This document shows, piece by piece, positions 1 through 6,245 of a stretch of DNA of 7,338 nt. This DNA comes from Planctomycetia bacterium (GTDB lineage Bacteria > Planctomycetota > Planctomycetia > Pirellulales > UBA1268). The stretch is from contig RFPF01000150.1 of the NCBI GenBank assembly GCA_009926295.1, forward strand, positions 1 through 7,338, in the 5' to 3' direction. The translations under genes were made by a program, and so were the position numbers. Numbering within the stretch: the first letter of the stretch is position 1; the number at the start of each line of letters is the position of its first letter. The notes under the pieces are model-generated. The model was not told the origin of the DNA, made no database searches, and worked only from the letters and a program-made list of their open reading frames with translations.

Positions 1-8
1 CAGTCCCG

Positions 9-983
9 CTACCGCAGCGGGTTGGACCCGGCTCCTGCGGCGCGGACGGCCGACCGCAGACCGCGGCGATCGGGGGCCGCGTGCGACGCCTGGCTGACCG
101 ACTGCTCCGCCGTGATTTCCGTGCGCTCGCCTTCAACGGCAGTCGGCGCGACCGGCGGCTCCCCGACCGGACTCGCGTGGGCCACTGGCGGCCGCTTGAA
201 TCGGGCAGCCTGCTGCAAATTCTCTCGCCGGATCCGCTCCTTGTGGAGAGCCGCCTGCTGGATCATGGCGAATCCGAGGCCGGAACGTCGCTGCAAGGCC
301 GCCTCGTCGAAGAGGTTGTCGTCGGCCGGCTTCTTGCCCGGGGTCTTGGGCTCCCCGGTCTTCGGTTCCTCGTCCTGAAGCTCCCCGTTCCGCCGGTCGG
401 GAGCCGCATCGGGCGGCGGCAGGATCGCCGGAGCCTTCCCGGCGGCGTCGGCGTCGGTCGGCTGGGTTTCGGCGGCGGCAGTTTCCGCCGCGGGCTCCTC
501 GAAGCCCGGCACGGGCGACTCCTCGGCGGCGGTCGGCACCTCGGATTTCGGCGGCATCACCGGCGCCGCCGGCTCGGCGTGGGCGGCCTGCGCAACCTGC
601 TGGCCTGGCCACGATCGCCACTGCGTGCCGTAGAAGCCGAAGCTCGCCGGACGGACCGGGCAGTGCGCCGGGCAGCCCTCGACCTCGCAGCCTTCGCGTC
701 GGCACGCGGAGTGTCCGTCGCCACCACAGTGTTCGTGTGTGCAGGGCGCGTCGCCGCAGGGACCGCGCCGCGAGGCGATGGACGCTACTGGCGGCCCGTG
801 ATCGACGACGTGCGCCGTCGCCGCGGGCGGCCTCGGTCGCGACGCCGAGGCAACGGGCGGAACAAGTTCGCTGGCATCGGTCAGGCCCCACGCCATCATG
901 CCGATCACGATGGAGGTGATCGTGACGCACCGGGAAAGCACCGGGACGCACGAGCGACGGCGATCGGCGAGCCCGACGGACAT
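9..983 (-). CDS. Predicted secreted Cys/His-rich protein, planctomycete WRxWP-motif type, unknown function
   Basis: Complete gene ending in TAG; I do not recognise a characterised function. The start chosen is the second ATG (MSVGLADRRR), because GGGGAA lies 6 nt before it. The first in-frame ATG at 1004 would add seven residues and place that site inside the gene. Numbered from the chosen start (324 aa), residues 1-19 are basic and 20-34 hydrophobic (VTITSIVIGMMAWGL), with a likely signal-peptidase site near residues 37-38, so export is inferred. Residues 76-108 hold seven cysteines (76, 81, 86, 94, 99, 104, 108), mostly five apart and mixed with histidines, as in a metal site or disulfide knot. 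Residues 114-127 carry SFGFYGTQWRSWPG, a motif I associate with planctomycete exported proteins. A Pro/Ala/Glu-rich, probably disordered stretch follows (about 130-225, including EPKTGEPKT), then a basic helical segment (about 248-264). It is divergent from the large TPR gene. An N-terminal anchor instead of a cleaved signal is possible. Confidence 0.75.
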   Translation of the reverse strand: MSVGLADRRRSCVPVLSRCVTITSIVIGMMAWGLTDASELVPPVASASRPRPPAATAHVVDHGPPVASIASRRGPCGDAPCTHEHCGGDGHSACRREGCEVEGCPAHCPVRPASFGFYGTQWRSWPGQQVAQAAHAEPAAPVMPPKSEVPTAAEESPVPGFEEPAAETAAAETQPTDADAAGKAPAILPPPDAAPDRRNGELQDEEPKTGEPKTPGKKPADDNLFDEAALQRRSGLGFAMIQQAALHKERIRRENLQQAARFKRPPVAHASPVGEPPVAPTAVEGERTEITAEQSVSQASHAAPDRRGLRSAVRAAGAGSNPLR

Positions 984-989
984 TTGCGA

Positions 990-995
990 TTCCCC
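990..995 (-). promoter_or_regulatory. Ribosome binding site deciding the start of the secreted protein
   Basis: Read on the minus strand this is GGGGAA, followed by 6 nt (TCGCAA) and then ATG at 983. It lies between the two candidate in-frame ATG codons and so supports the downstream one. It is a partial Shine-Dalgarno match only. Confidence 0.45.
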
Positions 996-1090
996 GCGAT
1001 GCATGGCTCATGCGTCAAAGTCGACCCGACCGGAACATCCGGCCCGGCTTAGGTATCGTCCGCTCCATTCCCCGATCTTCGGCTGATTTT

Positions 1091-1115
1091 TCGCCCGCGC
1101 CGGCCCGCGCGGCGG
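1091..1115. repeat. GC-rich inverted repeat with loop CGGCCC (first of two)
   Basis: CCGCGC (1095-1100) pairs with GCGCGG (1107-1112) around the loop CGGCCC (1101-1106). With C1094 bulged out, G1093-C1113 and C1092-G1114 extend the stem to 8 bp. It lies between two divergent genes, with no T-tract immediately following on either strand, so it does not look like an intrinsic terminator. A role as a protein-binding dyad or a leader structure is inference only. Confidence 0.4.
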
Positions 1116-1143
1116 CCCGTGGTCAGCCCGTTCCCCCTGAAGC

Positions 1144-1180
1144 CTCCGGCTTCCGCCCGCCGGCCCGCGGGCGGACGGAG
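1144..1180. repeat. Strong hairpin upstream of the large TPR gene, loop CGGCCC (second of two)
   Basis: TCCGCCCGC (1152-1160) pairs perfectly with GCGGGCGGA (1167-1175) around the loop CGGCCC (1161-1166). Beyond a 3-nt bulge (GCT, 1149-1151), CTCCG (1144-1148) pairs with CGGAG (1176-1180), giving 14 pairs in total. No T-run follows on either strand. The hairpin ends 74 nt before the TPR start codon, so it could be a leader structure of that mRNA if transcription begins upstream of it. It could equally be a repetitive extragenic element; the genome-wide copy number would decide. Confidence 0.5.
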
Positions 1181-1254
1181 CCGGCGAATCGCGGAGGGCT
1201 TGGCGTTTGGGGTAGGATGATTGGATCCTGCGGCCGCACGGGGACAGCGTCTCG

Positions 1255-4200
1255 ATGAAAAAGGTCAACCTCCGCTTCGTCCTGATCCTCGTCGCGGCGG
1301 TGGTGGGCGGGGCCATCGGGATCTACGCGATCCACCGCGTCCAGGTGACCCGCAACGCGGGCGGCCTGGTGAAACTCGCCCGGGCCAAGCTAGCCGAGGG
1401 AAAAAACGGCGAGGCGCTCACGCTTTTGAGCCGCTACGTGGCCTACCGGCCCGACGACGCGGAGGCGTATGCGGAGTTCGCCACGCTCGTGCTCGACCGC
1501 GCCGAATCCCCGGGAGCGACGAGGAACGACGTCGCCCGCGCATACGGCGTGCTGGAGGCCGCGGTGCGGCGGAACCCGGGTGACGACGCCCTGCGCCGCA
1601 AGCTGGCGTCGTTTCAGATGCGGATCGGCCGCTTCGGCGACGCCCGTGAGCACCTCCAACTGCTGCGCGCGAAGCTCAACTCCGGCGCAGCCGAGCCCGC
1701 CGAGACCGAAACCACGCGGGGCGCCGACCGCGCGGCGATCGACCTTCTCCTCGCTCGGTCGTGGGCGGGAACGGGCAACTTCGAGGAGGCCGCCGGCCTC
1801 GCGAGCAGCCTGATCGGCTTCGACCTCGCGAAGAAATCCTTCGACCCCGAGACGGAGGCCGCTCCCGACACCACCGACGCGTTCGTGCTCCTGGCGGCGA
1901 TCCTCCAGGAGAAGTTCGAGGACGCCGCCACGGCCGACAAGGTCCTCGCCGAACTGGTGAAGTCGAACGCTGAAGACCCCCAGGCGTGGCTCGCACTCTC
2001 TCGCTGGCATCGTCAACGCGGCAATCTCGCTGCTGCCAAGCAGGACGTGGCAGAGGCGACGCGGCTCGCCCCCGACAACCTCGAGGCCCTGCTCGCGGCC
2101 TTCGACATCGCGCTGGCGGAGAAGGATTACGCCACAGCCGCAAAACTCATGGACAAGGCCCCGAAGCCGGCCAGCCCCGCGGAGACCGACGAGCGACTCG
2201 TGAGGGCGGCCGCCACGCTCGCGTTGCAGCAACAGGATGTCGACAGGGCCGTGGCCGCGCTCGACGACGGGCTCGCAGCCCTCCCGGGCCGGCCCACGCT
2301 GCTGCTCATGCTGGCCGACGCGCTCATGCAGAAGAACGACATCGATCGGGTCGAGAAAACGATCGGCAAGCTGAAGGAGTCGCTCGGGGCCGGCAGCCCG
2401 GCGGTGGGGCTCCTCGAAGCCCGCGTCCTGATCGCAGGGCAGCGCTGGCTCGAGGCCAAGAACAAGCTCGACCGGGTGCGACCGCTCCTCGCGGGCGCGG
2501 CGGAACTCACGCGGCAGGTCGACCTGTACCTCGGGCAGTGCTACGAGCAGCTCGGCGAGTTCGACGAGCAGCTCGAGGCCAACCGGCGGGTGCTCTCCGA
2601 CGACCCCTCGTCGCTGGCGGCCCGTGTCGGCGCCGCCTCCGCCCTGATCGCGGCGGGCAAGCCCGACGACGCCCTCCGGGAGTTCGAGCTCGTGGCGGCG
2701 GCGATTCCCCGCGAGCGGATCGCCTCCATCCCGCAGGTGTGGAGCCCGCTCCTGCAGCTGCGCGTCGCGTCGCAGTTGAAGCGCCCGGCCGTGGAACGCG
2801 ACTGGTCCGCCATCGACGCCCTCCTCGACATGCTCCAGGAGTCGGCGAGCATCTCCGACGGCCAGGTGGCCATGCTCCGCGCCGACGTGCTCGTGCGCAA
2901 GGGGGAGACGGCCGCCGCCACCGGCCTGCTCACGACGGCTGCCGCCGCGAATCCGCAGGATCCGCAGCTCATCGCGGCGCTGGCCACGCTCGCCCTGCGC
3001 GACAACGACGCCGCGCGGGCTCGGGCCATTCTCGCGGCCGCCCCGGCCGAGATCGCCGACAACGCGAGCCTGCTCCTGATGGAGGCCCAGGTCGCCGCCC
3101 GCGGCACGGGTGACGAGGCGGCCGAAGCGCTCGCCGCAGTCGAGAGCCGCGCCGCCAAGCTGCCCGCGGAACAGGCGGCGCGGCTCCTCTCGACCCTCGC
3201 GTCCGTCCGGATCGGGATGGGACAGCCCGATGCCGCGGAGCGGCTCTGGACGAAGGCGCTCGAAAAGACGCCGGAGGACCTCCGCCTGCGCACGGCCCTC
3301 TACGAACTGGCCCGCGACCGCGGTGACCTCGAGGCGATGCAGGCCCGCGCGGCGGAGATCGCGAAGGCGGCCGGTCCCACGAGCCCGCAGGCCCGCGTCG
3401 CGAAGGCTGGCACGCTCATCCAGCGGGTGCGCGAGGCGCAGCGGAAGAAGGTATCCCGCGACCAGACGGCCCTCGAGCTGACCGCGAAGGAACGGGCCGA
3501 CATCGACGCGGCGAGGAACCTGCTCATCGAAGCGGAAAACGACCGGCCGGCGTGGGCGCAGGTGCAGCAGCTGTTCGCCGACATCGCGGGGCTCCGCGGC
3601 GACATGCCGGCGGCCATCGACCACCTGCAGCGGGCCAGTCGCATGGGCCCCCCGAACCCGGCGATCATCCGCCAGCTCGTGGGACTGCTCTACGCGTCGA
3701 ACCGCTTCGACGAGGCTCAGCAGGCGATCGCCCGGCTCGGGCCCGAGGGCCTCGGCGGGTTCGAGCGGATCACGGCGGAGATGGAACTGCGGTCGGGAAA
3801 CATCGACGAGGCCGTCCGGCTCGCCGAGCGGAGCGTCTCATCCGATTCGAAGACGGCGGGCGAACTGCTCTGGCTCGGGCAACTGCTGAGCCGGTCGGGG
3901 AAGTCGGACCGGGCGGAAGCGGTGCTCGAACGAGCGGTGGAATGCGGGCCGGACCTCGCTGAGACCTGGTCGGCCCTCTTCACGCACCGGGTGGCGAATG
4001 GCAAGCGCAAGCTCGCCGAAGCCACCCTCGCGCAGGCGGCCGAGGCCCTCCAGCCACCGAACCGCCAACTCGTCGAGGCGGGGGGCTACGAGATGCTCGG
4101 CCGGCTCGACGACGCGGAGCGGAGTTTTCGGGCCGCCGTGGACGCCGCCCCCGACGACCTCACCGCAGCCCGCGGCCTGGCGTCGTTTCTCGCCCGCCGC

Positions 4201-5622
4201 GGCCGCCTCAACCCGGCCCGCGCCGTGCTCCAGGACATCGTCGCCTCGACGGATGATTCCCCGGCTGCGAAGGCGACCAAGATCTGGGCCCGGCGCTCAT
4301 TGGCCCAACTGACGGCCGATTCGGGGGGCTACAAGTCGGTCGAGGAAGCGCTGGCGATCCTCGAGGGGAACAAGGCCGCCGACGGCAAGCTCGGCCCGGA
4401 CGACGTGGCCCTGCAGGTGACGCTGCTGGCGGGTCGGCCCGAGCCGGCGAGCTGGCGGCGGGCGATCACGCTGCTGGAAACCCTCGCCCGTTCGCAGCCG
4501 TTGTCCTCGAGCCAGCGGCTGCAGCTCGCCCAACTGCGGGAGAAGGCGGGCCGCTGGGCGGAGTGCCGCGACGAAATGCTTTCTCTGGTCGCATCCCCGA
4601 CGGCGACTCCGATGGTTCTCGGCATGCTCGTGGAACAGTTCATCGAACACGGGGAACTCTCTTCGGCCAGAACGTGGCTCGGCAAACTGCAGGCCAAGCT
4701 GCCCGACTCGCCGACCACGCTCGCGTTGGAGGCGAAGCTCTCGATCGCGGAGAACGATCGCCCGAAGGCGGTGGCTGCGGCAAGGAAGCTGATGCCGACG
4801 GGAGACGTGCCGCTCGAGCAGGTGGGGCAGTTGCTCGCCGTCGCCAAGCTGATGGAGGACCTCGGGTTTCCCAAGGCCGCCGACAAACTGCTCGGAGACT
4901 ACGCCCAGAGGGTGCCCGACGGGGCGTTGCGACGGGCGGAGTTTCTCGGCCGGCAGCACCGCGTCGCCGAGGCGCTCGACCTGCTGGAGTCGGCCTGGAC
5001 CCGCGTTCCCCTGGCCCGCGTGCTGCAGTCGGCGCTGGCGGTCGCCCGCGCCCAGGGGAAGAGGCCGGAGCCGGTCGTCGTGACGCGACTGGAGCAGTGG
5101 TTCACCCGTGCGCGGAGGGAGGATCCGGACTCGGTGGTCGTCGAACTGCTGCATGCGGAACTCCTCGATCTCGAGGGGCGTTCGGCCGAGGTGGAGGCGG
5201 CCTACCGGGCGATCCTCGCGAGGCGCGATCTGGAGGGACAACAGTCGGCCATCGTCGCCAACAATCTCGCCTTCCACCTGGCCCGCCCCGAGACGGCCGC
5301 GGAGGCGAGGAAACTGATCGACGAGGCCATCGCGGAACTCGGCCCGCATCCGGATCTGCTCGACACCCGGGGCGTCGTCCGGCTCGCCGCGGGAGAGCAC
5401 GGTGCGGCGCTGGCCGATCTCGAGGAGGCGGCGCTCGAGCCGACGCCCCTGAAACTCCTTCACCTCGCCAGCGCGCAGGTTGCGAATCAGAAGGCGGCGG
5501 CGGCCCGTGAGTCGCTCGCACGCGCGACGAAACTCGGCCTCGTTCCCGAGCAGTTGACGGCCGCCGACAGGTCGCGGTACGACGCCATCGAAGCCGCCCT
5601 GCGGGCCGCACCCGGCGTCTGA
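1255..5622 (+). CDS. Very large membrane-anchored tetratricopeptide repeat protein
   Basis: This 1455-residue protein has a short basic N-terminus (K2, K3, R7) and one hydrophobic segment at about residues 8-26. The rest is almost all helical repeats. The positive-inside pattern predicts a cytoplasmic N-terminus and a periplasmic repeat domain. TPR-like helix pairs begin near residue 38 (AKLAEGKNGEALTLLSRYV, then RPDDAEAY). Others are visible near 95-140, 165-190, 208-300, 320-360, 425-450 and 763-830, and repeats continue to the end. The last 120 residues begin NNLAFHLA at 1336 and include GPHPDLLDTRGVVRLAAGE, a tail typical of long TPR scaffolds. A more charged linker (about 724-750, VREAQRKKVSRDQ) interrupts the array. 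Only three cysteines were noticed and no catalytic domain. TPR domains bind proteins or peptides, so a scaffold role at the inner membrane is likely, with partners unknown. The ATG at 1255 is preceded by a weak GGGGA 10 nt upstream. The gene stands alone between oppositely oriented neighbours. Confidence is high for a TPR protein and low for any specific role. Confidence 0.9.
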   Translation: MKKVNLRFVLILVAAVVGGAIGIYAIHRVQVTRNAGGLVKLARAKLAEGKNGEALTLLSRYVAYRPDDAEAYAEFATLVLDRAESPGATRNDVARAYGVLEAAVRRNPGDDALRRKLASFQMRIGRFGDAREHLQLLRAKLNSGAAEPAETETTRGADRAAIDLLLARSWAGTGNFEEAAGLASSLIGFDLAKKSFDPETEAAPDTTDAFVLLAAILQEKFEDAATADKVLAELVKSNAEDPQAWLALSRWHRQRGNLAAAKQDVAEATRLAPDNLEALLAAFDIALAEKDYATAAKLMDKAPKPASPAETDERLVRAAATLALQQQDVDRAVAALDDGLAALPGRPTLLLMLADALMQKNDIDRVEKTIGKLKESLGAGSPAVGLLEARVLIAGQRWLEAKNKLDRVRPLLAGAAELTRQVDLYLGQCYEQLGEFDEQLEANRRVLSDDPSSLAARVGAASALIAAGKPDDALREFELVAAAIPRERIASIPQVWSPLLQLRVASQLKRPAVERDWSAIDALLDMLQESASISDGQVAMLRADVLVRKGETAAATGLLTTAAAANPQDPQLIAALATLALRDNDAARARAILAAAPAEIADNASLLLMEAQVAARGTGDEAAEALAAVESRAAKLPAEQAARLLSTLASVRIGMGQPDAAERLWTKALEKTPEDLRLRTALYELARDRGDLEAMQARAAEIAKAAGPTSPQARVAKAGTLIQRVREAQRKKVSRDQTALELTAKERADIDAARNLLIEAENDRPAWAQVQQLFADIAGLRGDMPAAIDHLQRASRMGPPNPAIIRQLVGLLYASNRFDEAQQAIARLGPEGLGGFERITAEMELRSGNIDEAVRLAERSVSSDSKTAGELLWLGQLLSRSGKSDRAEAVLERAVECGPDLAETWSALFTHRVANGKRKLAEATLAQAAEALQPPNRQLVEAGGYEMLGRLDDAERSFRAAVDAAPDDLTAARGLASFLARRGRLNPARAVLQDIVASTDDSPAAKATKIWARRSLAQLTADSGGYKSVEEALAILEGNKAADGKLGPDDVALQVTLLAGRPEPASWRRAITLLETLARSQPLSSSQRLQLAQLREKAGRWAECRDEMLSLVASPTATPMVLGMLVEQFIEHGELSSARTWLGKLQAKLPDSPTTLALEAKLSIAENDRPKAVAAARKLMPTGDVPLEQVGQLLAVAKLMEDLGFPKAADKLLGDYAQRVPDGALRRAEFLGRQHRVAEALDLLESAWTRVPLARVLQSALAVARAQGKRPEPVVVTRLEQWFTRARREDPDSVVVELLHAELLDLEGRSAEVEAAYRAILARRDLEGQQSAIVANNLAFHLARPETAAEARKLIDEAIAELGPHPDLLDTRGVVRLAAGEHGAALADLEEAALEPTPLKLLHLASAQVANQKAAAARESLARATKLGLVPEQLTAADRSRYDAIEAALRAAPGV

Positions 5623-5635
5623 ACGGCACCGCACG

Positions 5636-5687
5636 CATCCCCGCGACGCGGTCGGGATGTCGCGATCGGGACGCGAATGGCCCGATC
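5636..5687. terminator. Possible bidirectional transcription stop: two dyads between convergent genes
   Basis: The 73-bp spacer between two convergent stop codons holds two inverted repeats. CATCCC (5636-5641) pairs with GGGATG (5654-5659), and GATCGGG (5664-5670) pairs with CCCGATC (5681-5687). CGGGAT at 5653-5658 can also pair with ATCCCG at 5685-5690, so alternative folds compete. No T-tract follows on either strand, so this is not a classical intrinsic terminator. The call rests mainly on its location. Confidence 0.3.
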
Positions 5688-5695
5688 CCGGACCG

Positions 5696-6007
5696 CTACC
5701 CCTGCAACGCGCGGGAGCGGGCCAGGGCGTCCTCGGCCTCGGCGATGCGGTTGCCACGCACGCAGGCGACGCTCAGGGCGGTGTAGCTGAACGGGTCGTT
5801 GGGCTCGAGTTCACACACTCTTCGGGCGTGGCGCACCGCCTCATCGTGTCGCTCGAGCCGCGTGCACCAGGCCGCGAGGGCGGAATGGGCGAGCGCGAAA
5901 TCGGGGTCGTCGACGACCAACGCCTCGAGGGCGGCCACCGCCTCCGCGAGTTTGCCCTCGTTTTTGAGCGCCTCGGCTGCCTCGTACCGTTCCTCGCGAC
6001 TCGCCAT
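5696..6007 (-). CDS. Small soluble tetratricopeptide repeat protein
   Basis: This 103-residue protein starts at MASREERYEAAEA and ends in TAG. The start was chosen because AAAGG lies 9 nt upstream and all TPR homology begins there. An upstream in-frame ATG at 6163 would add 52 residues rich in Gly, Pro and Ser that look like translated intergenic DNA. It holds about two and a half TPR units: residues 7-37 (KNEGKLAEAVAALEALVVDD), 38-71 (ALAAWCTRLERHDEAVRHA, closing in CELEPNDP) and a final partial unit 74-102 (YTALSVACVRGNRIAEAEDA). There is no signal peptide or membrane segment, so it is probably cytosolic. TPR modules mediate protein-protein contacts; the partner is unknown. The unit ending ELEPNDPFSYTALS is close to consensus, which argues for a real, conserved protein. 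It is convergent with the large TPR gene and divergent from lpxA. The shared repeat type with the former is not evidence of shared function. Confidence 0.8.
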   Translation of the reverse strand: MASREERYEAAEALKNEGKLAEAVAALEALVVDDPDFALAHSALAAWCTRLERHDEAVRHARRVCELEPNDPFSYTALSVACVRGNRIAEAEDALARSRALQG

Positions 6008-6016
6008 TCCGCGTCC

Positions 6017-6021
6017 GCCTT
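6017..6021 (-). promoter_or_regulatory. Ribosome binding site of the small TPR gene
   Basis: Read on the minus strand this is AAAGG, 9 nt before the ATG at 6007. It supports the 103-residue reading over the longer form starting at 6163. Confidence 0.45.
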
Positions 6022-6070
6022 TCACGTCCTGAGGTGGGGTGTGGCGTGCGTCGCCGACGCCTCCTCGGCC

Positions 6071-6084
6071 CCAGTGTACTGGGA
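6071..6084. promoter_or_regulatory. Operator-like 14-bp dyad in the spacer between the small TPR gene and lpxA
   Basis: CCCAGT and ACTGGG form perfect 6-bp arms around the 2-nt centre GT. The dyad is 63 bp upstream of the small TPR start and about 160 bp upstream of lpxA. Its compact, near-contiguous symmetry is more like a dimeric regulator site than an RNA hairpin, because a 2-nt loop is too tight. No regulator can be assigned. Confidence 0.3.
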
Positions 6085-6154
6085 GCCCGACGACTGACGA
6101 GCCTGCGGGGCCGGGGAGGCCCGGGGAAGATGCGCCTCGGACGAAAAATTGCCA

Positions 6155-6184
6155 TTGAATCATCGCGACGCGGATGCCGATAAC
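6155..6184 (+). promoter_or_regulatory. Candidate sigma-70 type promoter for lpxA
   Basis: TTGAAT (6155-6160, 4 of 6 to the -35 consensus) and GATAAC (6179-6184, 4 of 6 to the -10 consensus) are separated by 18 bp. They sit at the edge of an AT-rich patch (about 6141-6163) that stands out in this GC-rich window. Transcription would start near 6191, about 55 nt before the proposed TTG start of lpxA. The ATG at 6174 lies inside this promoter, which argues against it as the lpxA start. Confidence 0.35.
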
Positions 6185-6236
6185 CCCCGGGCCGCAGGGC
6201 CGAGTCCCCAGACCGGTCGCGGGCCCCAGTCACAGC

Positions 6237-6239
6237 AGG
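6237..6239 (+). promoter_or_regulatory. Ribosome binding site supporting a TTG start of lpxA
   Basis: AGG, within AGCAGGCGAG, lies 6 nt before the TTG at 6246. The match is short but well spaced, and it falls just before the point where LpxA homology begins. Confidence 0.35.
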
Positions 6240-6245
6240 CGAGTC

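Noticed and set aside
133..1011. Second minus-strand frame of 292 codons overlapping the secreted protein
   Set aside because: Arg-rich, low-complexity product with no motif. It is a frame-shifted shadow of the gene at 9-983.
81..1052. Open frame of 323 codons on the plus strand, opposite the secreted protein
   Set aside because: Its product is an Arg/Gly/Leu-rich string without recognisable domains, typical of antisense frames in high-GC DNA. The minus-strand reading has a signal peptide, a motif and a ribosome site.
1205..1225. TAGGAT (1213-1218) as a -10 box for the large TPR gene
   Set aside because: No acceptable -35 element lies 16-18 bp upstream, and single -10-like hexamers are weak evidence.
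1390..3624. Long antisense frame of 744 codons inside the large TPR gene
   Set aside because: The length is impressive, but the product is Arg/Gly/Leu/Glu-rich and non-repetitive. GC-rich codon bias of the sense gene removes stop codons on the other strand.
4297..5757. Antisense frame of 486 codons across the end of the large TPR gene
   Set aside because: Arg/Pro-rich product without domains, and it overlaps two well supported genes.
6008..6163. N-terminal extension of the small TPR protein from the ATG at 6163
   Set aside because: The extra 52 residues are Gly/Pro/Ser-rich and unlike a TPR, and a ribosome site precedes the internal ATG at 6007.
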